Under the pieces are notes generated by a model. The model had not been told where the DNA came from. It made no database searches and saw only the letters and a list, made by a program, of their open reading frames with translations. Both the position numbers and the translations under genes were made by a program. Positions 1-9,164 of a stretch of DNA of 64,000 nucleotides are shown here, in pieces. The first letter of the stretch is position 1. Each line of letters opens with the position of its first letter. The DNA comes from Chlorobium sp. (lineage in GTDB: Bacteria > Bacteroidota > Chlorobiia > Chlorobiales > Chlorobiaceae). The DNA is taken from assembly GCA_028277485.1 (NCBI GenBank), contig JANQGE010000117.1, forward strand, positions 85,288 through 149,287, written 5' to 3'.

Positions 1-413
1 ATGTTGTGGTGAAGTGCCCGCTTACGCTTGAAGGGCTCAAGGCAATGCATCATTTGTCCGGCAATGGTATCAGGATCAATGCGACGCTGGTTTTTTCCCC
101 CACGCAGGCCATACTTGCCGCCAAAGCCGGGGCATCGTATGTAAGTCCCTTTGTGGGACGTCTTGACGATATCAGCACGGAAGGGATGGCGCTTGTAGAC
201 CAGATTGTCGGGATTTACGAGAACTACAGGTTCACCACCGAAGTACTTGTTGCAAGTATCCGCCATCCTCAGCATGTTGTCGAGGCTGCCATGATCGGTG
301 CTGATGTTGCAACAATTCCCTTCAAGGTTATCAGTCAGCTTGTCAAGCATCCTCTGACCGACACGGGTCTCAAACGGTTCATGGATGATGCGGCCGTGAT
401 CAAGAACGGATGA
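1..413 (+). CDS. Transaldolase / fructose-6-phosphate aldolase family, 5' end missing
   Basis: The reading frame is open at the left window edge, so only the C-terminal 136 residues are present. They match the short (about 220 aa) transaldolase family: VVVKCPLT is the strand that precedes the catalytic-lysine region in this TIM barrel, INATLVFSPTQA and SYVSPFVGRLDD line the active site, and VLVASIRHPQHV and GADVATIPF are typical later strands. Family members transfer dihydroxyacetone units in the non-oxidative pentose phosphate pathway or split fructose 6-phosphate; the sequence does not decide between them. The 3' end overlaps the convergent alkyltransferase-like gene by 14 bp. Confidence 0.9.
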   Translation, partial: VVVKCPLTLEGLKAMHHLSGNGIRINATLVFSPTQAILAAKAGASYVSPFVGRLDDISTEGMALVDQIVGIYENYRFTTEVLVASIRHPQHVVEAAMIGADVATIPFKVISQLVKHPLTDTGLKRFMDDAAVIKNG

Positions 414-723
414 ATCGAAAGAGGTGCTGTTCAAGATTGACGGAACCGTCAGGCCTGAATGTGATTCCTTCGGTTTCGAGCATTTCGCGCATGGTGTCCG
501 GAGTCAGGAAGTGCAGTTTTCCGGTCAGCTCTCCATTGCGGTTGACAACTCTGTGCGCGGGAACCTTTGCAAGATCGGCCTTGTTCAGGGCCCATCCAAC
601 CATTCTCGCAGCTGAACGCACACTTAACCGCTCGGCGATTATCCCATATGTGGAGACTTTTCCTCGGGGGATGAGGCGGACGAGCTCATAAACTTGTTCG
701 TAAAATGTGCTGCTGGTCGGCAT
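400..723 (-). CDS. Alkyltransferase-like (ATL) protein, MGMT family without catalytic Cys
   Basis: A 107-aa protein with the DNA-binding domain of O6-alkylguanine-DNA alkyltransferases (VYELVRLIPRGKVSTYG, then RMVGWAL with the arginine finger). At residues 55-58 the active-site PCHR motif reads PAHR, so the alkyl-accepting cysteine is replaced by alanine. Known ATL proteins bind O6-alkylguanine and flag the lesion for nucleotide excision repair instead of repairing it. The ATG at 723 gives the normal ATL length; a longer frame exists upstream but adds only unconserved residues. It overlaps the 3' end of the transaldolase gene. Confidence 0.85.
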   Translation of the reverse strand: MPTSSTFYEQVYELVRLIPRGKVSTYGIIAERLSVRSAARMVGWALNKADLAKVPAHRVVNRNGELTGKLHFLTPDTMREMLETEGITFRPDGSVNLEQHLFRFIRS

Positions 724-754
724 TGTGGAAAATCGGGAGGGAGTTGCGCGGTTA

Positions 755-1339
755 TCATGAACCGGCATCCGCGGTCAAGGAAACAACTTCAACCAAGACC
801 CTTACTGTGCCTTTCTCATAAAAGCCAAGTTTTTTGGCGGCGCCGGCGCTTAAGTCTATTATCCTGTCACGTACAAAGGGGCCACGGTCATTGACCCGTA
901 CAACAATTGATTGTTTGGTTTCAAGGTTTGTGACGCGGACATTTATAGGCAGTGGCAAGTACTTGTGTGCGGCACTCAACCTGTCGGGATGAAACATTTC
1001 CCCGTTGGCGGTCATGTGTCCGCCCTTTTTTTTTCTTGTTTCTTCGCCATACCATGACGCTATACCTGTTTCCCTGTAGTTCCTGGCTTCTTCGACGCTC
1101 ATGGGAACGTAGGTTTTCCCGTGGACGACATAGGGCGAATTTTTTACACGACCCTGTCTCACAGCTTCTTCGGGGGTGAGGCCGTCAATCGTTTCAATCT
1201 CATCGTGAGTAAAGGGTGCCGTGACAATGCCTACGGCAAGTTCTCCGACTGAATAAACAGCTTTTCCCGTGGTTTTAACCACAGAGCATGAACTTAGCAC
1301 AAACACCAGTGCTGTGCATGTGAGTACTGTTATTCGCAT
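755..1339 (-). CDS. rlpA: RlpA-like lipoprotein (septal ring lytic transglycosylase family)
   Basis: A 194-aa lipoprotein. The ATG at 1339 is preceded by an AAGGGA ribosome site and starts a signal sequence with lipobox LSSC (Cys18). The C-terminal half is the double-psi beta-barrel of RlpA: GIASWYGEE, TANGEMF, LPLPINVRVTNL and VRVNDRGPF followed by RIIDLSAGAA. RlpA proteins bind and cleave denuded glycan strands at the septum; the catalytic Asp in NDRGPF is kept. There is no SPOR domain. The frame extends farther upstream, but the lipoprotein signal fixes the likely start. Confidence 0.88.
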   Translation of the reverse strand: MRITVLTCTALVFVLSSCSVVKTTGKAVYSVGELAVGIVTAPFTHDEIETIDGLTPEEAVRQGRVKNSPYVVHGKTYVPMSVEEARNYRETGIASWYGEETRKKKGGHMTANGEMFHPDRLSAAHKYLPLPINVRVTNLETKQSIVVRVNDRGPFVRDRIIDLSAGAAKKLGFYEKGTVRVLVEVVSLTADAGS

Positions 1340-1547
1340 GGTTCCCTTTTCGCTATTATTCATGAATAATAGTGAAAAGAGTTGAGAGTTTCTGCTTTCA
1401 TGAGAGCCGCATCCCTGAAATGATGAAGTGAAATGAGCGGCTGTATGGTTTTTTTTTATGTATTGGCGTATTTTGCCTGATGTGTAAGGGTATTGTGGCG
1501 ATGCCCCATGAGCTGTGTCATCAAGCAATGAGCAGGGAGGAGTGTTA

Positions 1548-2318
1548 ATGAAGCAGGATGCTTTCGGAGTTCTTATTATTCATGGTTTTTCCGCTACCCT
1601 TGACAGTGTTAACTCGCTTATAGAGCCCCTTCGGGAACTGAAGCTCCACGTTAGCGTTCCGGTTCTTAAGGGGCATGGCGGGTTATCCCCGGAAATGCTG
1701 CGGGGGATTACCTGGCGTGACTGGATGAAGGATGCCGAGACAGCCTTTCTTCAGTTATCTGAAAAAGTTGAAAAGGTTTTTGTTGTCGGTCACAGTATGG
1801 GGGCGCTCATTGCGCTCAACCTTGCTGCAAAATATCAGAACGCCCAGCTTGATTCCATTGTTCTGGCTGCACCTGCTTTTCGTCTGGTATCGATGCTCGG
1901 CCCCGGAAGGCCTCTTCACTTTCTGGCACCTGTGCTGCAGACGTTCATAAAAAGCTGGGATCTTAAGGTTGCTTTCAGTGATCATGACGAAGCAAGCCGT
2001 GCGGTACACTATTTATGGGCACCAACCGATGCGATCATGTCGTTTTTTGAGTTGATATCCTTTACCGAATCCCGACTGCATGATATCCGGTGTCCAATGC
2101 TGATCGTACACAATCGCAATGACCAGACCGTGATGCGGGACAGTACCGACATTGTTTTCAAAGGGGTGACAACCCAGCAGTCGGACAAGGATATTGTCTG
2201 GCTTGAGCGTTCCAGGCACCAGATGTTTTGTGATTGTGAAAAAGATGTTGCGGTAAGATCCATCAGTGACTACCTCAGCAGCAGAATAAGCCGGCTGCGG
2301 CCGTCGTCATCCGCTTAA
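1548..2318 (+). CDS. Alpha/beta hydrolase (carboxylesterase / monoacylglycerol lipase type)
   Basis: A 256-aa cytoplasmic hydrolase. The start is the ATG at 1548, preceded by a strong GGGAGGAG ribosome site. The fold signatures are visible: oxyanion strand VLIIHGFSAT, nucleophile elbow GHSMG with Ser83, acid Asp192 in HNRNDQTV and His224 in RSRHQMF. The family includes the Geobacillus Est30-type carboxylesterases. The substrate cannot be told from sequence. It is divergent from rlpA with a 208-bp spacer that must hold both promoters. Confidence 0.85.
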   Translation: MKQDAFGVLIIHGFSATLDSVNSLIEPLRELKLHVSVPVLKGHGGLSPEMLRGITWRDWMKDAETAFLQLSEKVEKVFVVGHSMGALIALNLAAKYQNAQLDSIVLAAPAFRLVSMLGPGRPLHFLAPVLQTFIKSWDLKVAFSDHDEASRAVHYLWAPTDAIMSFFELISFTESRLHDIRCPMLIVHNRNDQTVMRDSTDIVFKGVTTQQSDKDIVWLERSRHQMFCDCEKDVAVRSISDYLSSRISRLRPSSSA

Positions 2319-2635
2319 TGAGTTGTCCAGCCTGTAACAGAATCTTTGCACTCCGGCCATCGTTTTTCAGCATTCGATTCTGTATAGTACTTCGGAAGAC
2401 CTATGAAAGGCACCTCTGTGTATTTCCGCGATTCAATTTTAACCTAAACCGAGCGTTTCAACGATCGCTCAATTTGGGTTGAATAATTCACCAAAGGAAG
2501 AAAAAAACTTAATCGGGAATCGGGGGCGAAAGGGGATCAGTTGGCAGTCGGTAGGCAAGGGGGAGTGACAAATTCAAAATTCAAAAAAGGGGAAAGTTGG
2601 CAGTGAGGAATGAGCAATGAGGGAAGATGGAAAAA
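2319..2635. other. Non-coding spacer with low-complexity stretches
   Basis: No credible gene. Near 2441-2482 an imperfect stem pairs GAGCG with CGCTC inside flanking AACC/GGTT arms. After 2500 come purine-rich stretches and short direct repeats (TTCAAAATTCAAAA-like) that also appear near 21425 and 44760. It leads into the repeat at 2636. Confidence 0.5.
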
Positions 2636-2756
2636 AGGAGTCAGGGAAAAGAAAAATCGATTCCCGATACCGATAGCGACGGCGAACCCCGAAAGAAGAA
2701 CAATCGGGGGTCGGGTGTTTGAACTCTCATGAATTATTCAGGTTAGGTTAAATAAA
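2636..2756 (+). repeat. Interspersed repeat, second family, copy 1
   Basis: The segment runs from a CCGATACCGATAGCGACGG core through GAACCCCGAAAGAAG to CTCTCATGAATTATTC and GGTTAAA. The same two blocks, in reverse complement and in the matching order, are found at 61235-61410, and the first block recurs at 5825-5915. No reading frame is shared, so it looks like a non-coding dispersed repeat. It lies directly 5' of the alkaline phosphatase gene. Confidence 0.6.
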
Positions 2757-2767
2757 TTCATCGATAT

Positions 2768-4228
2768 ATGGCACGATACGTTACTTCCTCAAGACAAAAC
2801 AGGTACCGGTCGATCCAGGTGCTGGTGCTCGCTGCAGCCGTTTTTATTACCGCGTGCGGTATTGCCGGTACGCAGCGTCCGGGTAAAGCCGGCAGCTCCA
2901 CAGAAGCACCCAAATATGTTTTTTATTTCATAGGTGACGGCATGGGAGTGGCGCAGGTCAAGCTTGCCGACGCTGTGCTTGACGACGGCGAGACCCTTGA
3001 AATGATATCCTTCCCTGTTTCGGGAATGGCCGCTACGCAAGCCGAGAACCGTTATATAACGGGATCCGCCGCAGCCGGAACCGCTCTCGCCACAGGGCAT
3101 AAAACCACGATCGGAACTATTGCAAAGAGCAGCGATCATTCCACTGACTTTACATCCGTGGCTGAAATGGCCAGGGAAAAAGGGATGCGCGTCGGCATCG
3201 TTTCCAATGTCAGTATCGACCACGCGACACCGGCCTGCTTTTATGCTCATGCGGACAGCAGAAAAATGTATCCCGAAATTGCCGTTCAAATGGCTTCGAG
3301 CGGCTTTGATTACTTCGGCGGCGGATATGCTTTCGGGGACCTTGACGACGGGAAACCTCTGGGCAAGCTGGTCGAAGTAATGAAAGACAGCGGCTATACT
3401 GTTATTCAGGGAAGAGAGGCGCTCAGCAAAGCGGTTTCCGGACGGAAATACTGGGTGTTTGGCAGCTATGACGGCTCCGGTGCTCTCGATTATGCCATCG
3501 ACAGGGATGACGGCAGCCTTACGCTTGCAGATTTCACGAAGCATGGCATCAGGCTTCTGGAAAATGATCGTGGTTTTTTCATGATGGTCGAGGGCGGAAA
3601 GATAGATTGGGCATGTCATGCCAATGATGCCGCGACAGTAGCGCATGAAGTTGTGGATTTTGACGGGGCGATAGAACAGGCACTCGAGTTTTACCGCAGA
3701 CATCCCGATGAAACGCTTATCGTGGTGACGGCGGACCATGAGTGCGGTGGGCTGGCTCTTGGCTATGCCGACAAGGCATATGAAAGTGATATCGGGATTC
3801 TGCGGTATCAGAAACTCTCTGCACAGGATTTTACCGCCAAGGTTTCACAGTGGGTCGAACGGAAAAACGTTACTTTTCCAATGGCGCTTGACAGTGCGAG
3901 TGTTTATTTCGGTCTCGGCAATATTCAGTTGGATTCAGCGCTGGCGCTGAGCCCCGAAGAAAAAAAAGCTCTGAGAGATGCATATGCCGAGAGCATGAAC
4001 GCTGACAACGGTGGACAGGCTTACGGTAAAGGAGACCCGCTGACCGTTATGCTGGTAACGTTGCTCAATCACAAAGCGGGTGTTGGGTGGACAACCGGTG
4101 CACATACCGCAGTGCCTGTACCGGTTTTCGCCATCGGCAACGGTGCTCATGAGTTTTGCGGGGTTTATGACAATACGGATGTAGCAAAGAAAATTATAGA
4201 CATAGCCCGGCTGAGCGAGGAAAGGTAG
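2768..4228 (+). CDS. Alkaline phosphatase, lipoprotein form
   Basis: A 486-aa PhoA-superfamily phosphomonoesterase. The N-terminus carries a lipoprotein signal (LAAAVFITAC, Cys30), so the enzyme should sit in the periplasm anchored to a membrane. Metal and catalytic motifs: FIGDGMG (Asp57), TGSAAAGTALATGHKT with the nucleophile Ser100 (the Asp that precedes it in E. coli PhoA is Gly here), EGGKIDWACHAND, VTADHECGG and TGAHTAVPVPVF. It would release phosphate from organic phosphoesters. No Pho box was recognised; a repeat fills the upstream region. Confidence 0.92.
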   Translation: MARYVTSSRQNRYRSIQVLVLAAAVFITACGIAGTQRPGKAGSSTEAPKYVFYFIGDGMGVAQVKLADAVLDDGETLEMISFPVSGMAATQAENRYITGSAAAGTALATGHKTTIGTIAKSSDHSTDFTSVAEMAREKGMRVGIVSNVSIDHATPACFYAHADSRKMYPEIAVQMASSGFDYFGGGYAFGDLDDGKPLGKLVEVMKDSGYTVIQGREALSKAVSGRKYWVFGSYDGSGALDYAIDRDDGSLTLADFTKHGIRLLENDRGFFMMVEGGKIDWACHANDAATVAHEVVDFDGAIEQALEFYRRHPDETLIVVTADHECGGLALGYADKAYESDIGILRYQKLSAQDFTAKVSQWVERKNVTFPMALDSASVYFGLGNIQLDSALALSPEEKKALRDAYAESMNADNGGQAYGKGDPLTVMLVTLLNHKAGVGWTTGAHTAVPVPVFAIGNGAHEFCGVYDNTDVAKKIIDIARLSEER

Positions 4229-4358
4229 GTTTAAGAGTTCTCATTTTTAGATATGCATTTCCTGCAGGATGCCGCTGAACCGTTTTTTTTGATATTCGGG
4301 CGGGAATGGCTTATTTGGCAGTAAATGTGTTGTTAACAACATGACCACAGGAGGATAT

Positions 4359-5345
4359 ATGGTTGATTTATCGACAACGTACATGGGGCTGAAGCTGAGA
4401 AATCCTGTTATCGTTGGCAGTTCAGGCATGACGGAATCGGTTGAAGGCGTTAAAAAAGCAGCAGATGCAGGTGCCGGTGCGGTTGTGTTGAAGTCGCTGT
4501 TCGAAGAGCAGATACGCAATGAATCCGGATACGCGATCGACAGCAACGAGCAGATGTACTATTACGCGCAGGCCGAGGACTATATCCGCAACTACACGCG
4601 GGGCAATGATCTCAGGCAGTATCTCGATCTTGTAAGCCGGAGCAGGGATGCGGTGGATATCCCTGTTATTGCGAGCATCAACTGTGTGTCTTCTACTGAA
4701 TGGGTGGAATTTGCCGTGCAGGCGCAGCGGGCTGGTGCGGACGGGCTTGAACTGAACCTGTTCATGCTGCCGTCAGATCCCCGTAATGACAGCAGTCAGA
4801 ACGAACAGGTGTATCTTGACGTGCTTGAAAAGGTCTTGCAGTTGGTCAGCATTCCCGTTGCAGCCAAGATAAGCTATTATTTTTCCGGGCTTGCCAATAT
4901 GGTCGGGAAGATAGCCGCCACGGGTGTCAGGGGGCTGGTGATGTTCAACAGGTTTTTTTCGCCGGATATCGACATAGAAACCTTCGAGGTCAAAAGGTCA
5001 AATGTTTTCAGCACCCCCGAAGAGCTGGCGGTTTCATTGCGGTGGGTGGTGATGCTTGCTTCCAGGGTGCCGTGCGATATTGCCGCCTCGACGGGCATTC
5101 ATGACGGAACTGCCCTGATAAAACAGCTTCTTGCCGGGGCGAAAGCCGTACAGGTTGCCTCGGTACTGTACCGGAAAGGATATTCCGCAATCGGTTCTAT
5201 GCTTGGGGAACTGGATGCTTACATGGAGCGGCATAACTTTTCATCTCTTGATGAACTGATAGGAAAAATGAGCTTTGAGAAGGCCGATAATCCCGCAGCA
5301 TATGAAAGGGTTCAGTTTATGAAATATTTCAGCGGGATTTCATGA
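4359..5345 (+). CDS. Dihydroorotate dehydrogenase-like protein
   Basis: A 328-aa FMN TIM-barrel protein. The ATG at 4359 follows AGGAGG at ideal spacing; an ATG 18 bp upstream is less likely. Family traits: LSTTYMGLKLRNPVIVGSSG at the N-terminus, VVLKSLFEEQI, PVIASINCVSS, GADGLELNLF and the phosphate-binding end IKQLLAGAKAVQVASVLYRKG. It resembles class 1 PyrD, but these PyrD-like paralogues occur beside genuine pyrD in many bacteria and their substrate is unknown, so a role in pyrimidine synthesis is not proven. It is followed after 27 bp by the HIT gene. Confidence 0.85.
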   Translation: MVDLSTTYMGLKLRNPVIVGSSGMTESVEGVKKAADAGAGAVVLKSLFEEQIRNESGYAIDSNEQMYYYAQAEDYIRNYTRGNDLRQYLDLVSRSRDAVDIPVIASINCVSSTEWVEFAVQAQRAGADGLELNLFMLPSDPRNDSSQNEQVYLDVLEKVLQLVSIPVAAKISYYFSGLANMVGKIAATGVRGLVMFNRFFSPDIDIETFEVKRSNVFSTPEELAVSLRWVVMLASRVPCDIAASTGIHDGTALIKQLLAGAKAVQVASVLYRKGYSAIGSMLGELDAYMERHNFSSLDELIGKMSFEKADNPAAYERVQFMKYFSGIS

Positions 5346-5372
5346 ATAAAAAATTATTAAATCCGGATAAAT

Positions 5373-5756
5373 ATGCGACATTCCGATCCGAACTGCCTCT
5401 TCTGCAAAATCGTAAACGGCGATATTCCTGCCGATATCCTTTACCGTAATGATCATGTGCTGGCTTTCAGGGACATTAATCCGGCAGCGCCGCAGCACCT
5501 GCTGATCATTCCGCTGAAACATATCGCTTCGCTCAACGATCTTGCAGGAGAAGAGGACACCGGCATAGCCGGGCAGATCATGCAGGCGGCAAAAGTTGTC
5601 GCAAAAGAGGCCGGTATTGATGAATCAGGATACCGCCTGGTGTTCAATACCGGCCCGGATTCGCTGCAGAGTGTTTTTCATATACACGGACACCTTATGG
5701 GCGGCAAGAGGATGGGATGGCCTCCTTTTCCCGGTACTTCTGTTGAGCACGGGTAG
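5373..5756 (+). CDS. HIT family nucleotide-binding hydrolase
   Basis: A 127-aa histidine-triad protein. CLFCKIVNGDIPADILY with a CxxC pair at the N-terminus and the catalytic FHIHGHLMGG motif (H-x-H-x-H) near residues 106-115 place it in the HINT/Hit branch. Such proteins hydrolyse AMP-lysine or other nucleoside phosphoramidates. It ends with the GWPPFPG tail usual for the family. It probably shares a transcript with the preceding PyrD-like gene. Confidence 0.92.
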   Translation: MRHSDPNCLFCKIVNGDIPADILYRNDHVLAFRDINPAAPQHLLIIPLKHIASLNDLAGEEDTGIAGQIMQAAKVVAKEAGIDESGYRLVFNTGPDSLQSVFHIHGHLMGGKRMGWPPFPGTSVEHG

Positions 5757-5824
5757 ATCAGTTGGCAGTGATTGAACAAAAGACAGCACAGCTATTAAAG
5801 AGCGTGCGATCAAACGAATGCAAT

Positions 5825-5915
5825 ACGTTTCGATACCGATTTCCGACGGCGAACCCCGAGAGAAGGAGCATCGGAGATCGGGGTCGGCATCGGGTTTCGG
5901 GGTCGATTGTATTTC
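5825..5915 (+). repeat. Interspersed repeat, second family, copy 2
   Basis: The segment contains CGATACCGATTTCCGACGG and GAACCCCGAGAGAAGGAGCA, then alternating ATCGGGG and TCGGGTTTCGGGG motifs. It matches the first block of the repeat at 2636 and, in reverse complement, that at 61360-61410. It lies between the HIT gene and aconitase, in a 242-bp spacer that otherwise holds nothing recognisable. Confidence 0.6.
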
Positions 5916-5998
5916 TTTACGGTAACCGGTGGTGCGAGCAGCTTAAACACTGTCAACTATTTCAGGACGGGACAGAGTTTTGATCTTGAGGTAATCCC

Positions 5999-8740
5999 AT
6001 GAATACATACAAAGATCCTTTCGGGGTTGTCAGGACGTTGCAGCTTTCCGATGGAGAGGTTGACTATTACTCTCTTGCCGCGCTTGAATCGGCAGGCCTT
6101 GGTGCTGTTTCAAGATTGCCGAAAACCATCAAGGTTTTGCTTGAAGCGGTGTTGCGCAATGTCGATGATTATTCGATCCGCAAGGAAGATGTTGCCGCCG
6201 TTGCCGGATGGACGCCGGAAAACGCGGCGCCGGTGGAGATCCCTTTCAAGCCGGCAAGGGTTGTCCTGCAGGATTTTACCGGTGTGCCTTCGGTTGTCGA
6301 TCTTGCCGCTCTGAGAGAGGCGTGCAGATCACTCGGCGGGGACCCGTCCAGGATTAATCCGCTTGTGCCCTGCGATCTTGTGATCGATCATTCGGTGCAG
6401 GTGGATTATTACGGATGCCCCGATGCGTTGGAGAAAAATCTCGACAGGGAATTCGAGAGGAACCGTGAAAGGTACGAGTTTTTGAAGTGGGGGCAGCGGG
6501 CTTTTGATAATTTCCATGTCGTTCCTCCCGGGACAGGGATTGTTCACCAGGTCAATCTTGAGCATTTCGCAACCGTCGTGCGCTGCAGCGGTGATATGGC
6601 TTTTCCTGATTCTCTTGTCGGGACGGACAGTCATACCACCATGATCAACGGCCTCGGCGTTCTCGGCTGGGGTGTAGGCGGGATCGAGGCTGAGGCGGTC
6701 ATGCTTGGCCAGCCCATCTATATGCTGCTGCCCGGAGTTGTCGGGTTCAGGCTGACCGGAAACCTGGGCAATCAGGTTAATGCAACCGATCTGGTGCTCA
6801 CCGTTACCGAAATGCTTCGCAATGAGGGGGTTGTTGGCAGGTTCGTTGAGTTTTTCGGTCCCGGCCTCAATGGGCTCTCACTTCCCGACCGGGCGACAGT
6901 GTCGAACATGTCTCCGGAGTACGGAGCAACGGTGGGGTATTTTCCCGTAGACAAGGTGACGCTTGATTATCTCGCCCTGACCAACAGGCATGGATATTGT
7001 GAACTGGTCGAACGCTACTCAAAAGAACAAGGATTATGGCATGATGAGCAGCATGAGCCGGAGTTCAGCAAGATTCTTGAGCTTGATCTCGCTGCCGTCC
7101 GTCCCTCTCTTGCCGGTCCGAAACGCCCCCAGGACAGGATAGATCTTGGATCGATGCAGTCTCAGTGGAAAAGGGATATGTATACGGTGTATGGAAAACA
7201 GTTGTACAATGGCGGCAGCAACATGTCGGCTGAAGGCGGAGTTCCGCAGCAGGAAAAACCCGATCCCGGAAGGCACGGCATTCAGGTTACGATGGACGGG
7301 AAGCGTTTTACTTTGCAGCATGGAACTGTCGTCATTGCGGCAATCACATCCTGTACCAACACCAGCAATCCTGCGGTGCTGATCGCGGCGGCTCTGCTGG
7401 CACGAGCAGCACGGATGAGGGGATTGACGGTCAAGCCCTGGGTGAAAACGTCGTTTGCTCCCGGCTCCAGAGTAGTGATAGATTATCTGGAGGCGGCCGG
7501 TTTCATGGCGGATCTTGAGGCTCTCGGCTTTGCCAATGTGGGCTTCGGCTGCACAACCTGTATAGGGAATTCCGGGCCGTTGCCCGGCCCGGTTGCCGGG
7601 GCAGTACATGAAGGGGAGCTTGTGGTTGCGGGTGTTCTGTCGGGCAATCGTAATTTCGAAGGGAGAATCAACCCGCTTGTCAAGGCGAACTATCTTGCAA
7701 GTCCCCTGCTTGTTGTGGCATACGCACTGGCCGGTACGGTGAACGTTGATTTTGAGCGCGAGCCGCTCGGACGTGATTCCGCTGGCTCTGATGTGTATCT
7801 TCGCGACCTCTGGCCGGAGGACGGTCAAGTGGATGAGCTGGTCGACTCCATTGTCAGGCCCGATTATTTCAAGGAACGCTATGCCGAGGTGCACCGGGGG
7901 CCGGAACAGTGGCGATCCATTCGAACAGCAGAACATGAACTGTATGACTGGAACCCTTCATCCAGCTACATAAAAGAGCCACCGTTTTTCAAGGGGATCG
8001 GTTCTCAGCCGCAGCCGATAGAGCCAATTCTTGAGGCTCGCTGCCTTGGGTTGTTCGGTGACAGTGTCACGACAGACCACATCAGCCCGGCCGGAGCCAT
8101 TCAGCCCGGACAGCCGGCCGGGAAGTATCTGCTGGAAAACGGTGTGGATGTAAGAGATTTCAACAGTTTCGGCTCACGGCGGGGAAACCATGAAGTGATG
8201 ATGCGCGGTACCTTCGACAACATACGTGTCCGAAACCGTCTGGCGCCCGGAACGGAAGGCGGTTTCACTACCTGCTTTGCCGGTTCGGAAGAATCGCAGG
8301 TTATGACCATTTTCGATGCTTCGGTGAAATACCGTGAGGCCGGGACACCTCTTATTGTCATTGCCGGAAAGGATTACGGCATGGGAAGCAGCCGTGACTG
8401 GGCGGCAAAAGGTACAATGATGCTGGGTGTGCGTGCGGTTATCGCTGAAAGTTTCGAACGAATCCACCGCTCGAACCTCGTTGGTATGGGCGTGCTGCCC
8501 TTGCAGTTTCTGCCGGGAGAATCTCGTGAAACGCTCGGTATTTCAGGCAGAGAGATATTTTATATCGATGTTGATGAGGCTCTTGAGCCAGGCATGAAGA
8601 TTTCCGCGAGAGCAAAAGACCCGGAAGGTGGAGAGGTAACCGGATTCAGGGTTCTTTGCAGGATTGACTCGCCCGTCGAGATCGAATATTACCGCAATGG
8701 CGGTATTCTTCACACCGTGTTGAGGAAAATCGCGGTTTAA
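5999..8740 (+). CDS. acnA: Aconitate hydratase (AcnA/IRP type)
   Basis: A 913-aa enzyme that interconverts citrate and isocitrate, in green sulfur bacteria as part of the reductive TCA cycle. The 4Fe-4S cluster ligands are in ITSCTNTSNP and GCTTCIGNSGP. VGTDSHTTMINGLGVLGWGVGGIEAEA is the long substrate-site signature, split here by description only, and the swivel domain has FGSRRGNHEVMMRGTF and KDYGMGSSRDWAAKGT. Length and layout are those of the AcnA family, not AcnB. It stands alone with spacers on both sides. Confidence 0.97.
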   Translation: MNTYKDPFGVVRTLQLSDGEVDYYSLAALESAGLGAVSRLPKTIKVLLEAVLRNVDDYSIRKEDVAAVAGWTPENAAPVEIPFKPARVVLQDFTGVPSVVDLAALREACRSLGGDPSRINPLVPCDLVIDHSVQVDYYGCPDALEKNLDREFERNRERYEFLKWGQRAFDNFHVVPPGTGIVHQVNLEHFATVVRCSGDMAFPDSLVGTDSHTTMINGLGVLGWGVGGIEAEAVMLGQPIYMLLPGVVGFRLTGNLGNQVNATDLVLTVTEMLRNEGVVGRFVEFFGPGLNGLSLPDRATVSNMSPEYGATVGYFPVDKVTLDYLALTNRHGYCELVERYSKEQGLWHDEQHEPEFSKILELDLAAVRPSLAGPKRPQDRIDLGSMQSQWKRDMYTVYGKQLYNGGSNMSAEGGVPQQEKPDPGRHGIQVTMDGKRFTLQHGTVVIAAITSCTNTSNPAVLIAAALLARAARMRGLTVKPWVKTSFAPGSRVVIDYLEAAGFMADLEALGFANVGFGCTTCIGNSGPLPGPVAGAVHEGELVVAGVLSGNRNFEGRINPLVKANYLASPLLVVAYALAGTVNVDFEREPLGRDSAGSDVYLRDLWPEDGQVDELVDSIVRPDYFKERYAEVHRGPEQWRSIRTAEHELYDWNPSSSYIKEPPFFKGIGSQPQPIEPILEARCLGLFGDSVTTDHISPAGAIQPGQPAGKYLLENGVDVRDFNSFGSRRGNHEVMMRGTFDNIRVRNRLAPGTEGGFTTCFAGSEESQVMTIFDASVKYREAGTPLIVIAGKDYGMGSSRDWAAKGTMMLGVRAVIAESFERIHRSNLVGMGVLPLQFLPGESRETLGISGREIFYIDVDEALEPGMKISARAKDPEGGEVTGFRVLCRIDSPVEIEYYRNGGILHTVLRKIAV

Positions 8741-8876
8741 TTCCCCTGTTCGACCACTCTTTCCGAATTCCCCGAGCAATAGATTTTTTCCGAAGAAAAT
8801 TTTTTATATTCGTATCCGGTTATTGATATTTGATCTAAATAATCGCTTTTAAATCCTTTTATGAAGAGTCTGAAGT

Positions 8877-9161
8877 ATGCTTTTGTCTGATTTAAGGGTT
8901 GGAGATAAAGCTGAGGTGACCGGGCTTCTTGCCGACAGCTCTGTAAGAAGGAGAATTCTTGATATGGGGCTGGTAAAGGGCACACGTTTCAAGGTACTGC
9001 GTGTTGCTCCGCTCGGCGATCCGATTGAAATATTTTTTAAGGGAGTTTATCTCTCCCTGAGAAAAAAGGAAGCCGCAGGGGTGCAGGTACAGAAAAAAGG
9101 TGATGTTGGAGATGGAATGCCCATAGGGAGCCAGCGCAGCAGGTGGAGATTTGGGAGTTAG
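8877..9161 (+). CDS. feoA: Ferrous iron transport protein A
   Basis: A 94-aa SH3-like protein: LLSDLRVGDKAEVTGL, RRRILDMGLVKGTRFKVLRVAPLGDPIEI and SLRKKEAAGVQV are the FeoA consensus. It works with FeoB at the cytoplasmic face of the ferrous iron channel. The C-terminus (about the last 20 residues) is longer than in minimal FeoA. It lies 3 bp before feoB. No clear Fur box was found in the AT-rich 136-bp leader. Confidence 0.93.
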   Translation: MLLSDLRVGDKAEVTGLLADSSVRRRILDMGLVKGTRFKVLRVAPLGDPIEIFFKGVYLSLRKKEAAGVQVQKKGDVGDGMPIGSQRSRWRFGS

Positions 9162-9164
9162 TGT

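Noticed and set aside
2789..3739. Long antisense frame in the alkaline phosphatase gene (316 codons)
   Set aside because: Composition artefact opposite a well-supported gene.
7034..7936. Long open frame antisense to aconitase (300 codons)
   Set aside because: It is a mirror of the GC-biased aconitase codons, has no recognisable motif and no ribosome site.
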